Origin: Tragulus kanchil
Lineage: Eukaryota > Chordata > Mammalia > Artiodactyla > Tragulidae
Length of the DNA: 64,000 nucleotides
NCBI GenBank assembly: GCA_022376925.1
Contig: JAIOJX010000005.1
Coordinates: forward strand, 159,045,501 to 159,109,500
Direction: 5' to 3'
The notes beneath the pieces are model-generated. The model saw only the letters and a program-made list of their open reading frames with translations, was not told the origin of the DNA and made no database searches. A program made the position numbers and the translations under genes. Shown here one piece after another: positions 45,881 to 56,820 of this stretch (the stretch's first letter is position 1; each line of letters begins with the position of its first letter).

Positions 45881-46109
45881 CTCCTGTTTCTCTTCATAGT
45901 GTATGAGTTCCCTCAGCGGGTACAGTTTGTCTGTCTCTAAACTTTACAGAAATAGATTCATGCCTGGCTTCCTCCAGACCACCTGACGCTATTCGTGCAT
46001 CTCATCTGTGTGATCGGTGTGGTCACAGTTTGTTTGTTCTTATCGTTCTTGTGCATGTGCCCCAGCCCCACTACCCACCTCCCTAGCCCAGGTCTTCCTA
46101 GCTGCTGTC

Positions 46110-46418
46110 CTTTATTGATTTGGTTTTTTTTTTTTTAATTTTTTATTTTGTCTTGGGGAATAGCCATGGTGTGATAGTTTCAGGTGAACAGTGAAAGTAC
46201 TCAACCATAGACATACATGTATCCATCCTCTCCCAAGCCCCTTTCCCATCTAGGCTGCCACATAACATTGATTAGAGTTCCTTGTGCTACACAGTAGGAC
46301 CTTGTTGGGTATTCCTTTTAAATATCAGGGTGTGTATGTCCATCCCAAACTCCTAACTATCCCTTCTGCCTGGCAATCGTAAGTTCTTTCTGTAAGCCTG
46401 TGAGTCTCTTTCTGTTCC
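46110..46418 (-). mobile_element. L1 LINE 3' end, second D13 copy
   Basis: As 44960-45264, with a longer T-run. Confidence 0.82.
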
Positions 46419-47146
46419 CTTATTGCTTCAGGGACAAGTCACTGACAATCCACACAGCGGCCCTAGGCCTGGTCACACGGGGTCCTCGGCAGGCAGATCA
46501 CTCAATGGAAAGTACTAGGGCCAGACTGAGCCCCAGCCTCTGGCCCTTGGGCCCAAGCTCTCACACTCTGCTGGGGGTGCTGCATGCTAACCGGAGCCTA
46601 GGGAGACTGTGGCACCCACAGAGAGAAGTTCCAATGGCATCTCAGGTGTTGGCACCGGTAGCTGGGGAGAGAACTTGGAATAACATCTGGTGCCTAATTG
46701 TTGCCCGATAGATGTTTGTTGAGTGAGTGAATAAGAACCTCCCAGGAGTCCTGAAACCAGGCTGCTAGCTGGCCAGCTCTTCTTGCCGTCCTCCCAGAGG
46801 CCAGAAACCAGCTCTTGGCACTTGCATCTCTTTCTGAGACTCTGTAGGCCAGCAGACCCCTCCCAGACTCGTAACCTCCCTCCTGCCTTCCTTCGGGGTG
46901 AGGTTAACTGCCCTATACTTGCTAACTACCTGCTTCCGGGTCTAGGAAGGAACACCGTGGATGCCACCTGTCACCTGTTGCTGCCTCCCACCCCTCCCCT
47001 TCGGTCGGATCTCCAGCCTCTGCCTAACTTCACTGCTTTGCTGGCTTTGACAAAGGAGCCAGTGAGGGGAGGTACAGCAAAAATAACACATCAATTGAGT
47101 TTGCAAGGCAGTTCTCAAGGTGAAGGCACTTCCTAATACACTAATT

Positions 47147-47310
47147 GAGTGTGGATGGTTATTATCATCCTGTTCTAAGTATTTTACATTTTTAACTCAT
47201 TTCACCCTCAGAACCACCCCTGCAGTAGGTACTATTATTATCCCCACATCATAGAGAAACGAACGGAGAAGGGAAGGAGCTTGTCCAAGGTAGAAACGCC
47301 AGAGAAAACA
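47147..47310 (-). mobile_element. MIR SINE, minus strand
   Basis: Reversed MIR: 'ttctaagtattttacatttt', 'gcagtaggtactattattat' with 'ccccacatcatagagaaac'. The second copy lies at 48223-48386. Confidence 0.85.
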
Positions 47311-47704
47311 CAGAATGAGCAGTAACATTTGAATTTCAGATCAGTAAGGAATGCGTAAAAGCATGACTATGTCCTGAATGTTACATATTACATTCAAATG
47401 GGCATCTCGTATTTTGGATTTGCTAAATCTGAGGACCCTAATCCAAGGCTGCTGAGCAAGTGGTGGGCGAGTCGGTATTCAGACCCCAGCTTGCCATGCC
47501 CTCAGCTCCAGCGGAATCCGCACCAAGGCCCCAGAGCAGGCAAGAGAGGCAGAGGGATTTGAGACTGTTTAGTAAATCATGTCAGCATGACTAGGAAATA
47601 GAGTCGATATGGACACTTCAAAAAGCCCAGTTTCTGGCCCCTGTAGAGTCAGAGCCAAGGCCTCTTGCTGGGGGTCACTCCCACAGCAGCAGGCAGAGCC
47701 TCCA

Positions 47705-47726
47705 GGGGACAGGGACAGGGACAGGG
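47705..47726 (+). promoter_or_regulatory. G-quadruplex-forming (GGGACA)n tract
   Basis: Four G3-4 runs separated by ACA give a consensus quadruplex motif on the plus strand. A second copy lies at 48781-48802. Any regulatory role is unproven. Confidence 0.55.
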
Positions 47727-47876
47727 TCTTTGGGGAGTCCAGATCACCTGGGGTTGGGGGAATGGCCACACCCTTTTATCCTGTTCTCTACTTTGTCACC
47801 AAAGGGGCTGGTCTGGCCCTGCCAGGCTCAAACCCAGCCACCTCAGTCCTGGCAGCTTTCCCGCCGTCCCCTTCGT

Positions 47877-48066
47877 TCTTGTTCAGTCGCTCAGTCGCGT
47901 CTGACTCTGCGACCCCGTGGACGGCACGCCAGGCCGCCCTGTCCCTCACCATCTCCCAGAGTTTGCTCAGACCCATGTCCATCGAGTCTGTGAGGCCATC
48001 CAACCGTCTCATCCTCTGTCCCCTCCTTCTCCTCCTGCCCTCAGTCTTTCCCAGCATCAGGGTCTG
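47877..48066 (-). mobile_element. BovB 3' fragment, minus strand
   Basis: 'ttgttcagtcgctcagtcgc', 'gtttgctcagacccatgtcc' and 'ctttcccagcatcagggtct' match the reversed BovB 3' end. The minus frame encodes an RT C-terminal relic ([20 protein letters not shown]). The second copy lies at 48953-49142. Confidence 0.88.
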
Positions 48067-48222
48067 TCCCAATGAGCCCCCCCATTCGGTCACCCCTGCC
48101 TAACTTCACTGCTTTGCTGGCTTTGACAAAGGAGCCAGTGAGGGGAGGTACAGCAAAAATAACACATCAATTGAGTTTGCAAGGCAGTTCTCAAGGTGAA
48201 GGCACTTCCTAATACACTAATT

Positions 48223-48386
48223 GAGTGTGGATGGTTATTATCATCCTGTTCTAAGTATTTTACATTTTTAACTCATTTCACCCTCAGAACCACCCCTGCA
48301 GTAGGTACTATTATTATCCCCACATCATAGAGAAACGAACGGAGAAGGGAAGGAGCTTGTCCAAGGTAGAAACGCCAGAGAAAACA
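48223..48386 (-). mobile_element. MIR SINE, second D14 copy
   Basis: As 47147-47310 shifted by 1076 nt. Confidence 0.85.
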
Positions 48387-48952
48387 CAGAATGAGCAGTA
48401 ACATTTGAATTTCAGATCAGTAAGGAATGCGTAAAAGCATGACTATGTCCTGAATGTTACATATTACATTCAAATGGGCATCTCGTATTTTGGATTTGCT
48501 AAATCTGAGGACCCTAATCCAAGGCTGCTGAGCAAGTGGTGGGCGAGTCGGTATTCAGACCCCAGCTTGCCATGCCCTCAGCTCCAGCGGAATCCGCACC
48601 AAGGCCCCAGAGCAGGCAAGAGAGGCAGAGGGATTTGAGACTGTTTAGTAAATCATGTCAGCATGACTAGGAAATAGAGTCGATATGGACACTTCAAAAA
48701 GCCCAGTTTCTGGCCCCTGTAGAGTCAGAGCCAAGGCCTCTTGCTGGGGGTCACTCCCACAGCAGCAGGCAGAGCCTCCAGGGGACAGGGACAGGGACAG
48801 GGTCTTTGGGGAGTCCAGATCACCTGGGGTTGGGGGAATGGCCACACCCTTTTATCCTGTTCTCTACTTTGTCACCAAAGGGGCTGGTCTGGCCCTGCCA
48901 GGCTCAAACCCAGCCACCTCAGTCCTGGCAGCTTTCCCGCCGTCCCCTTCGT

Positions 48953-49142
48953 TCTTGTTCAGTCGCTCAGTCGCGTCTGACTCTGCGACCCCGTGGACGG
49001 CACGCCAGGCCGCCCTGTCCCTCACCATCTCCCAGAGTTTGCTCAGACCCATGTCCATCGAGTCTGTGAGGCCATCCAACCGTCTCATCCTCTGTCCCCT
49101 CCTTCTCCTCCTGCCCTCAGTCTTTCCCAGCATCAGGGTCTG
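48953..49142 (-). mobile_element. BovB 3' fragment, second D14 copy
   Basis: As 47877-48066 shifted by 1076 nt. Confidence 0.88.
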
Positions 49143-49282
49143 TCCCAATGAGCCCCCCATTTCCAGCCTCAAACCCCACAAACAAACCACCTCATCTGAC
49201 TGCCAGGATGCCACCAGGGCATGCCCTCTGCCTTCCATCCTGCCTCCCCCTCCCGCAGGGCTCATCACCTTACTCAGATGTG

Positions 49283-49480
49283 ACACAGCCCCAAGATGCC
49301 CCAACTGTAAAAATTGCAAAAATGAATATGATGGTGTCTGAGGCTGCAGATGCAGATATAGGCTGTTATTTTGCACTAAACAACGCATCTAATTACTTTT
49401 TGGCGGGGAAGCCTGCTTGGCAGATAGTGAAGGCAATGCTCATAATAGCACTTTGCACCGAGGGCCTCAAACACAGGAAG
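49283..49480. other. Non-repeat AT-richer block, candidate conserved noncoding element
   Basis: 'gtaaaaattgcaaaaatgaa', 'aggctgttattttgcactaa' and 'catctaattactttttggcg' include a TAATTA-type homeodomain core. No repeat match comes to mind and no convincing frame exists. Untested. Confidence 0.35.
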
Positions 49481-49995
49481 AGCCACGAAAGGGTCCTGCT
49501 TCTGTTCCAGACAACATGAAAGCTCCGCGAGCACTCATGCCTCCTTCCTCAAGAGCAGAGGGAATTGTGAAGAAAATGCTGTGGGTTTTTGCTTTTAACT
49601 CACTGTTTTGATCCTCTACAGCCCTCAGAATGCAGGACCCCTGGAGAGACCGGGGCGGGGGTCGTCGTCTGGTGGAAGGAGAGTGTGGAAGCGGGTGCAG
49701 CCCCTCTTCTCCGTCCTTCTACCCCGTCTCACAGGGCGGGGTCAAAGGGAGCCTCCCGAGATAGTGCCTGCCGTAACTAGGGCACAATTTTGTGCAAAGA
49801 GTATAGGATAGTGAATCCAGAGAATCTGTTTCGCCGGTTTGGGCAACTTGCACTCCATGTCCAGGCTTCAGTCCTGATGTGGGATGCTGGGCCTCATGTC
49901 TGTCACCTACAAGATGGGGCTTGTGATGCCTACAATCCAGGCAGGCTGTGAAGGTTAGGTCTCGGATCCCTTCCACCATTAAAAATCTTCCCAAC
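49481..49995. other. Non-genic stretch with possible MIR trace
   Basis: 49840-49930 ('ttgggcaacttgcactccat', 'acctacaagatggggcttgt') may be a worn MIR. Otherwise nothing. Confidence 0.4.
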
Positions 49996-50336
49996 TGGGA
50001 CATCCCTGGTGGTCCAGTGGTTAAGAATCTGCCTGCCAATGTCGGAGACATGGGTTCAATTCCTGGCCCGAGCAGATTCCACGCTCCACAGGGCAACTAA
50101 GCCTGTGTACCACGACTACCGAGCCCACACTAGAGAGCCAACAAGCAGCAGCTACTGAGCCCGTGTACCCTAGAGCCCGTGCTCCCCAAGAAGAGAAGCC
50201 ACCGCCGTGAGAAGCCTGTGCACCACAAGTAGAGAGCAGCCCCCGCTGGCCACAACTAGAGAAAGCCCATGTGCAGCAATGAAGACCCAGCACAGCCAAA
50301 AATGAATAAATGATAAAAAAAAAATAATAATAATAA
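49996..50336 (+). mobile_element. CHR SINE, full length
   Basis: 'gggacatccctggtggtcca', B-box 'ggttcaattcctgg' (50052-50065), several 'gagccc' repeats, 'agaagccaccgccgtgagaa', 'gaagacccagcacagccaaa', then an A/AAT tail. Confidence 0.9.
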
Positions 50337-51299
50337 CAGTAAGATATTCTTTAAAAATTTCGACATGGTTTAGGTGGCAGAATGCTTCCCTGAGCACCTG
50401 GGGTGCCACCCCCCACAGACCGTGTTCCTGGTGTGGCCTTCTCAGCTTCTCTGGGCTGTTCCACGGGCAGGCTGTGTTGGCCCTGACCTGGGTGAGGGGC
50501 ACTAGGCAGCCATGCCCGCAGGCCTCACTACACACGAGCAACAGGCCCAAGTGGGGTTGCCTCCCTCCCGGGTAACGGAGTCCGTTGAACCCTTCCAGTT
50601 CCCAGGAAGATGCCTGTCAGCCTCCTGGAGAGCCGCCTGACTACCTGCTACCTCCTGCCTTAGATGGAATGCTGGGGCCCCAGGGCCTGTGTTTCTAGTC
50701 CAATTCTATGAGGATTTGCGTAGCTGGTGAGGAAAGGGGCCAGGCAGAGGGAAAAGAAGGTGCCCAAATTCAGTACAAAAACACTTCGTTTCCACTGGCA
50801 GAGTCATCGCACGCATACAATCTCGATGACTTACCCAGCCTCTACCACCCAAACAGAGAACTGGAAGTGGCCATAGAGCCCATCAGGTCCGTCTAACTCC
50901 CTGACCCATTTTACAGATGAGGAAACTGAGGCCCAGAGAAGGGGAGTTCCTTCTGAATTGTATCAGGGCTGGGAACCAAGCTAGGCTGTCACCCACACAG
51001 GGTCTTTTCTCCCACGTCTCCTGGCTTTCTGCTGTGTGTTCTTGGGAAAGTTGCTGCATCGCTCCAGGCTTTGTTTTTCCTTCCCTACAGAAGGAAAGCC
51101 TTGGATTAGATGCCAGAGTACCGTAGGGGAGTGAGCCCCCTGAACGCTGGCTGTGTGACCTGGGAGCGTCATGTCGGCTCCCTGAGCCTCAGGCACCGTC
51201 GCCCTCAACAGCATCATCACCCCAGTTAACCCCCCCGAGGGCTTGGTGTGTGGAGATCTTACTTATTCTAAATTGCTTTTCTTGGACAAACTCATGTGT
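50337..51299. other. Non-genic stretch with a reversed MIR
   Basis: 50895-50985 ('cattttacagatgaggaaac', 'tgaggcccagagaaggggag') is a clear reversed MIR segment. The rest is unassigned, with no gene. Confidence 0.55.
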
Positions 51300-51645
51300 T
51301 CCTGTCTGTCACCAGGACAGTTGTGTCCAATTCTTTGTGACCCCATGGACTGCAACCAACCAGGCTTCTCTGTCCTCCACTGTCTCCCGGGGTTTGATCA
51401 AATTCAGGCGCACTGAGCTGGTGATGCTATCTGACCATCTCTTGGGTTGTTGGAAAAGGGTCTTTGCTATGCCCAGTGTGTTCTCTTGGCAGAAACTGTA
51501 CTAGCCTTTGCCTTGCCTCATTTTGGACTCCAGGGCCAAACTTGCCTTTTATTCTGAGTGTCTCTTGACTTCCTACCTTTGCATTCCAACCCCCTATGAT
51601 GAAAAGGACATCTTTTTTGGTGTTAGTTCTAGAAAGTGATGTCGG
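51300..51645 (-). mobile_element. BovB LINE fragment with internal deletions, minus strand
   Basis: 'cagttgtgtccaattctttg' and 'gtctcccggggtttgatcaa' come from the 3' end. 'gactccagggccaaacttgc' with 'cttgacttcctacctttgca' and 'gaaaaggacatcttttttgg' come from further inside BovB, so a middle segment is deleted. Confidence 0.82.
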
Positions 51646-51655
51646 TCTTCATAGA

Positions 51656-51740
51656 GTCCTGTTATTAGCCCCAATTTATAGGTGAGGCAACCGAGGCCCA
51701 TAGGGATCAAGCAACTTGTCCAAAGTCAGGCACCTCTTAG
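51656..51740 (-). mobile_element. MIR fragment, minus strand
   Basis: 'gttattagccccaatttata' with 'ggtgaggcaaccgaggccca' and 'caacttgtccaaagtcagg'. Confidence 0.75.
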
Positions 51741-52493
51741 GGGTGTCACAGGGATGGATTTGATGTCATTGCGTACCCCAGCGGCCAGCACCTATGGGAC
51801 CAGGCACATGACAATCATCAGTGCCCCACCCCCACCTTCAATCCGGCCGGTACCTTCCAGGAGCCTATCAACACAGCCAAGACTCACAGGGATCAGGAGA
51901 CCTTTTACACACCATATGGCTACTGAATTAATAAAGTGTTGTAACCAAAGATTGGAAAAGAGATTAGGGGACTCAGCTCCTGGAGTGGAACTATTAAAAA
52001 AGAAAGAAGCGCTCAGCTCTGTGGTGGAGGAGTGGGAATGGGACCCAGGCCTCCTTTTATACGCTGGGCAAACTCCAGGCAAGGGAGCATCCTTAACCAG
52101 CTCAATGTGACTGCTGTCGGCCATAAAGATGCAGCTTATTGGCGCTATGGTGACAAGAGAACCGAAGAGGAACAGAAGGACCTCTTTGCAGGGGGATAAG
52201 GAGGCAGGTTTATTACCCTCAGCAAAAAAGGACACTTGGGGCTGGAACACTCACCCCGATGACAGAAGACAGCCCACCTCACCAGGCCTCAGGGCTGAGA
52301 CCCTCCCCCAACACTGGTCATAGGTGGGAAGACGAGTCGGATTCAGCAGGGCCTTTGCTTCTCCTGTTGGTCCTTCTGGGGGCATGTCTACCCCCCACCA
52401 CCACAGTAGAGGCCAGAATGGGCTTCTTGACCTTTGCTGTCCTCTATCCTCATATATATAGGCAGAACTGTTCACCTTCTGTCTTTCCTAATG
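51741..52493. other. Non-genic stretch, nothing recognised
   Basis: Overlapping frames on both strands (51682-52110, 51792-52250) show no domain. Confidence 0.45.
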
Positions 52494-52735
52494 CAAGAGT
52501 TGGCTGCCTGAGTTCAAATCCTAGTTCTGCCTCTTCCTGGCTGTGTGAGCTTGGGCAAGTTACTTCACCTCTCTGGGCTTCAAAGTTCTCATCTGTGAAG
52601 TGGGTATAATGACAGAATCCACATCATGGAATTGGTGTGGGAATTAAACGAGCCTTGTAAAGTGCTTACTCCAGTGCGTGCCATTGAAGAAGACCTCAGA
52701 AAATGCTACTATTATTGTTATGATTATTAAGACCA
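52494..52735 (+). mobile_element. MIR SINE, near complete
   Basis: 'cctgagttcaaatcctagtt' with 'ctgcctcttcctggctgtgt', 'gggcaagttacttcacctct', 'ttctcatctgtgaagtgggt' and 'gaattaaacgagc' follow the MIR consensus closely. Confidence 0.88.
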
Positions 52736-52755
52736 GTTTGGCTCTTAGAAAAAGT

Positions 52756-52940
52756 ATGTTGGTCATTCAGTTGTGTCCAACTCTTTGTGGCTTCATGGAC
52801 CATAGCCCACCAGGCTCCTCTGTCCATGGAATTCTCCAGGCAAGAGAATGGGTAGCCATTCTCCAGGGGATCTTCCCCACCCAGGGATGGAACCCGAGTC
52901 TCCCACACGCAGGCAGATCCTTCGCCATCTGAGCCTCCGG
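52756..52940 (-). mobile_element. Bov-tA SINE, minus strand
   Basis: Reversed BovA (ggtcattcagttgtgtccaa, catggaattctccaggcaag), reversed B-box (gggatggaacccgag) and reversed head (catctgagcctccgg). Confidence 0.86.
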
Positions 52941-53019
52941 TCTGGCTCCGGTCTGACTCTTACCGTATTATAATTTGATCATGAGTGTGTGTCTCTCTAA
53001 CTAGACCTTGGGCTCTCGA

Positions 53020-53170
53020 CCTTTCACGTCCTCCTAACGACCTCATGACATAGTTATTGTTGTCCCCATTTTAAAAGCAACGGCACTGAAGCTCAGAGCT
53101 ATTAGCCAGCCACACAGATGGTGCCAGCCAGCGGACAGATCTCCAAGTGGACTTTACGCGTTGCTCCCAG
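53020..53170 (-). mobile_element. MIR SINE, minus strand
   Basis: 'cctcatgacatagttattgt' with 'tgtccccattttaaaagcaa' and 'ggcactgaagctcagagcta'. Confidence 0.75.
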
Positions 53171-53234
53171 GGCCTCAGCCTGCCTGACCTCCGGGGCTCT
53201 CAGATCTGCTGCCTCAGCCTGTGGCTCTGGGCTG

Positions 53235-53310
53235 GCCTCTTATGCAGTTAATAATTACAGATGCGACTCCAGACTTCAGGTGGGAAATAGTTAAGAAAAG
53301 TGGGAAGAGG
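53235..53310. other. Short AT-rich non-repeat block
   Basis: 'cttatgcagttaataattac' with 'agatgcgactccagacttca' stands out from GC-rich neighbours. It could be a conserved element or chance. Confidence 0.25.
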
Positions 53311-53500
53311 GCACAGAGGCCAGAAGCCAGGTCTGTGGCCCCTGGAATGTGGGGTGCCAGGAAACTGAGTGGATCTGAGCTCTGGAGGACAGCTGCCATG
53401 GCTCAGACAGAAAACACCAGCCCAGGGCCCTTCATCATCAGAAAGATGCTGCTGCTGAGAGAGGGCGCACAGACGAATCCAGAACACACACAGACCTACA

Positions 53501-53549
53501 GGCACACACACACACACACACACACTCTCTCTCTCTCTCTCTCTCTCCC
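53501..53549. repeat. (CA)n-(CT)n compound microsatellite
   Basis: About a dozen CA units pass directly into about a dozen CT units. Confidence 0.95.
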
Positions 53550-53944
53550 CCACATGCCCACCGACTCCCCCGGAGCCACGTCAGAGGGAACCACCACGTC
53601 TTCTTTGCAAAGAGAGAGACTCCGCGTTGTGATGGGGATGTCTGGGGACTCCTTGTCTTACAGGAGGAACCTGATTGATTACAGAAAGTACACCTCAGAG
53701 GCCGGCGCTGCAGTGAGGGGAGGTGGGGTCCCTAGAGTTCTCCTCAGCAGGAGTTCAGTGAGAAAGGGTGGGAGGTCAAAGAATCCTAGGGTTAGCAGAT
53801 GTGGTCTCCCCTGACCCAGAGCTATCCAAACAATCTATGTCCCCAGCCTTCCCCTCCCACTGAGAGGGGTCAGGCTTCAGTGGACATCGGGTCTGCCTGG
53901 AGGGTTAACTTAAACATTCAGCTTTCTAGACCTGCCTCCCACCA

Positions 53945-54040
53945 GAGGTTTTTATCTCCGCTTAACAGGTGTGGCAACAGAGGCACAGCAAACTGGATGA
54001 CTTGCCCAGGACCACACAGCAGCGCTGAAATGGGTCTAGG
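53945..54040 (-). mobile_element. MIR fragment, minus strand
   Basis: 'ttatctccgcttaacaggtg' with 'gatgacttgcccaggaccac' and 'acagcagcgctgaaatgggt'. The second copy lies at about 55065-55160. Confidence 0.72.
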
Positions 54041-54164
54041 ACCCACACTCGGAACCTCCATACTAGGTTCTACTACAGGCAGGGCTCTGTTTCCCCTGGG
54101 GGCTGGAGACTCAGGAAAGAAACTGAGGCTCAGATGCAGCTGCGTAGGCTGGCTTGACCACACT

Positions 54165-54360
54165 GTAAGATACATAGTGCTCAAGCATTCTGGCTCTGCA
54201 GTTTACAGCTGGCAGGGGCTGTGTGACGCTGGGCAAGCAGTTTGGCCTCTCTGAACACACAGAGAAACGGGGATAACAACCACCCCCACTAAGCAAGGCT
54301 GATGTGAGGATTAAGTGAGCTAATGCACACATCCCAGCACCATGGAGGACCTGGGTCAGT
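54165..54360 (+). mobile_element. MIR SINE
   Basis: 'gtgctcaagcattctggctc', 'ggctgtgtgacgctgggcaa', 'tctctgaacacacagagaaa' and 'gtgaggattaagtgagctaa' follow MIR order. The second copy lies at 55284-55479. Confidence 0.82.
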
Positions 54361-54827
54361 GGCAATTTAAGCTCCTAGAAACTTAACCACGGGCCATCCC
54401 TCTGGCAAGGGCTGTGTACGCAGTCTATAAACTGTCTGGTCCACTCCTCCTGGCCCAGCCTGGGCCACCTGGAAGCCCACCCTTGACTCACCTTCCTCTC
54501 CAGCAGGAGAGCAGAAAGGAGGCTGACTCTGGCCCCAGATACAGCCAATCCAGAGCTGTTGATGGAGTTTCTTCCCTCCCCCCTGGGCTGCCATCTGTGC
54601 AGGCCTGGATGAACCTGCCAGTCTCGGAGGGCGGGTAATTTATGACCCTCCCTGCTCCTCATCTACACCGAGCCAGAGGGCCTCAAGCCCCAGCCTCAGC
54701 CTCTCAGCAGGAGGAGGGGAAACAGAATCCAAATGAGTTGCAACTTGAATTCCTTCCTTCCCAGGGACAGATAACCAAAGGGGCACGAAGAAGAGGCCTG
54801 CTTCCTTTTTTTCTCATCTTTATTCTT

Positions 54828-54955
54828 TTAACCATATTTATTTATTTGGCTGCATCGGGTCTTAGTTGAGGCATGCAAGCTTAGTCACCTTGTGGCATGT
54901 GGGATCTTCGTTCAGGTGACCCCGCATTCAAGGAGATCTACCACTGGACCAGGAA
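54828..54955 (-). mobile_element. CHR SINE, minus strand, corrupted copy
   Basis: The first 85 nt match the intact CHR at 55947-56106. The 5' end of the element is scrambled at the D15 join. Confidence 0.75.
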
Positions 54956-55283
54956 CTTATGTCCCCAGCCTTCCCTCCCACTGAGAGGGGTCAGGCTTCA
55001 GGACATCGGGTCTGCCTGGAGGGTTAACTTAAACATTCAGCTTTCTAGACCTGCCTCCCACCAGAGGTTTTTATCTCCGCTTAACAGGTGTGGCAACAGA
55101 GGCACAGCAAACTGGATGACTTGCCCAGGACCACACAGCAGCGCTGAAATGGGTCTAGGACCCACACTCGGAACCTCCATACTAGGTTCTACTACAGGCA
55201 GGGCTCTGTTTCCCCTGGGGGCTGGAGACTCAGGAAAGAAACTGAGGCTCAGATGCAGCTGCGTAGGCTGGCTTGACCACACT

Positions 55284-55479
55284 GTAAGATACATAGTGCT
55301 CAAGCATTCTGGCTCTGCAGTTTACAGCTGGCAGGGGCTGTGTGACGCTGGGCAAGCAGTTTGGCCTCTCTGAACACACAGAGAAACGGGGATAACAACC
55401 ACCCCCACTAAGCAAGGCTGATGTGAGGATTAAGTGAGCTAATGCACACATCCCAGCACCATGGAGGACCTGGGTCAGT
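55284..55479 (+). mobile_element. MIR SINE, second D15 copy
   Basis: As 54165-54360 shifted by 1119 nt. Confidence 0.82.
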
Positions 55480-55946
55480 GGCAATTTAAGCTCCTAGAAA
55501 CTTAACCACGGGCCATCCCTCTGGCAAGGGCTGTGTACGCAGTCTATAAACTGTCTGGTCCACTCCTCCTGGCCCAGCCTGGGCCACCTGGAAGCCCACC
55601 CTTGACTCACCTTCCTCTCCAGCAGGAGAGCAGAAAGGAGGCTGACTCTGGCCCCAGATACAGCCAATCCAGAGCTGTTGATGGAGTTTCTTCCCTCCCC
55701 CCTGGGCTGCCATCTGTGCAGGCCTGGATGAACCTGCCAGTCTCGGAGGGCGGGTAATTTATGACCCTCCCTGCTCCTCATCTACACCGAGCCAGAGGGC
55801 CTCAAGCCCCAGCCTCAGCCTCTCAGCAGGAGGAGGGGAAACAGAATCCAAATGAGTTGCAACTTGAATTCCTTCCTTCCCAGGGACAGATAACCAAAGG
55901 GGCACGAAGAAGAGGCCTGCTTCCTTTTTTTCTCATCTTTATTCTT

Positions 55947-56106
55947 TTAACCATATTTATTTATTTGGCTGCATCGGGTCTTAGTTGAGGCATGCAAGCT
56001 TAGTCACCTTGTGGCATGTGGGATCTTCGTTCCCTGATCAGGGATTGAACCTGCATCCCCTGCATTCAAAGGCAGATTCTTAACCACTGGACCACCAGGG
56101 AAGTTC
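55947..56106 (-). mobile_element. CHR SINE, minus strand, intact
   Basis: 'tttatttatttggctgcatc', 'gtgggatcttcgttccctga', reversed B-box (gggattgaacctgc) and head 'gaccaccagggaagttcc'. It recurs at 57013-57171 with a one-base loss in 'ccagggaag'. Confidence 0.88.
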
Positions 56107-56109
56107 CCT

Positions 56110-56555
56110 ATTTTTTCACTTTTTAACACACAAAGCATTTCGTACTGGGGTGGTATAGCCGATTAACAGTGTTGTGGTAGCTTCCGGGGAACAGCAGAGG
56201 AACTCAGCCGTACGCATACATGTATCCATTCTCTCCCGAGCCTCCCTCACATCCAGGCTGGCATGTAGCATTGAGCAGAATTCCATGTGCTATACAATAG
56301 GTCTTTGTTGGTTGTCCATTTAAATACAGCAGTGTGTACATGACCTTCCCAAAGTCCCTGACTATCCCTCTCCCGGCAACCATAAATTCGTTTTCTAAGT
56401 CTGTGAGTCTCCTTCTGTTTTGTAAGTCCGTTTGTATAATTTCTTTTAGGTTCCACATACAAGGGATGTCATGTGACATTTCCCCTTCTCTGTCTGACTC
56501 ACTTCACTCGGTAGGACACTCTCCAGGTCCATCCACGTTGCTGCAAGTGGAGGCC
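56110..56555 (-). mobile_element. L1 LINE 3' region, minus strand
   Basis: Reversed artiodactyl L1: 'catgtatccattctctcccg', 'tctttgttggttgtccattt', 'aggttccacatacaagggat' and 'aggtccatccacgttgctgc'. The minus frame 56204-56479 keeps a relic of the L1 end. The second copy lies at 57176-57621. Confidence 0.85.
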
Positions 56556-56589
56556 TGCTCCCTTAAATTCCTTCTACCAAAGCTTTTGT

Positions 56590-56820
56590 CTCACATGTGC
56601 ATATGTGCTCAATCGGTTAGTCGCGTCCAACTCTGCGACCCTCTGGATGGTAGCCCCCCAGGCTCCTCTGTCCCTGGGGATTCTCCAGGCAAGCCTGCTG
56701 GGCTGGGTTGCCATGCCCTCCTCCGGGGGATCTTCCTGATGCAGGCAGGGATCAAACCCACCTCTCCTGAGTCTCCTGCATTGATAGGCTGGTTCTTTAC
56801 CACTGTCGCCACCTGGGAAG
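56590..56820 (-). mobile_element. Bov-tA SINE, minus strand
   Basis: 'gttagtcgcgtccaactctg', 'ctctgtccctggggattctc', reversed B-box (gggatcaaaccca) and head 'cgccacctgggaag'. The second copy lies at 57656-57886. Well preserved. Confidence 0.88.

Larger units (their letters stand above)
44565..46866. repeat. Doublet D13: direct tandem copies, period 1150-1157
   Basis: Copy 1 is 44565-45709, five filler bases, copy 2 45715-46866. Copy 2 has a longer T-run at about 46122-46136 than copy 1 at 44972-44980. Copy 1 near its end differs (cttccttttctcccag against cttcttgccgtcctcccag). Confidence 0.95.
47000..49160. repeat. Doublet D14: direct tandem copies, period 1076-1085
   Basis: Copy 1 is about 47000-48085 and copy 2 about 48086-49160. 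Copy 2 begins with a compressed version of copy 1's start (ttcggtcacccctgcc against ttcggtcggatctccagcc...). The C-run before the join has seven C in copy 1 and six in copy 2. Confidence 0.95.
53836..56100. repeat. Doublet D15: direct tandem copies, period 1119-1122
   Basis: Copy 1 is 53836 to about 54955 and copy 2 about 54956-56100. The last 45 nt of copy 1 (54912-54955) are a heavily corrupted reading of the CHR SINE intact at 56031-56100; 'gcattcaaggagatctacca' stands where copy 2 has 'gcattcaaaggcagattctt' and 'aacca'. Copy 2 has losses near its start (cccctccc/ccctccc, ttcagtgg/ttcagg). Confidence 0.95.

Noticed and set aside
48685..49341. A 218-codon frame as a gene
   Set aside because: Its central part is antisense BovB, and the first D14 copy ends the frame differently at the join.
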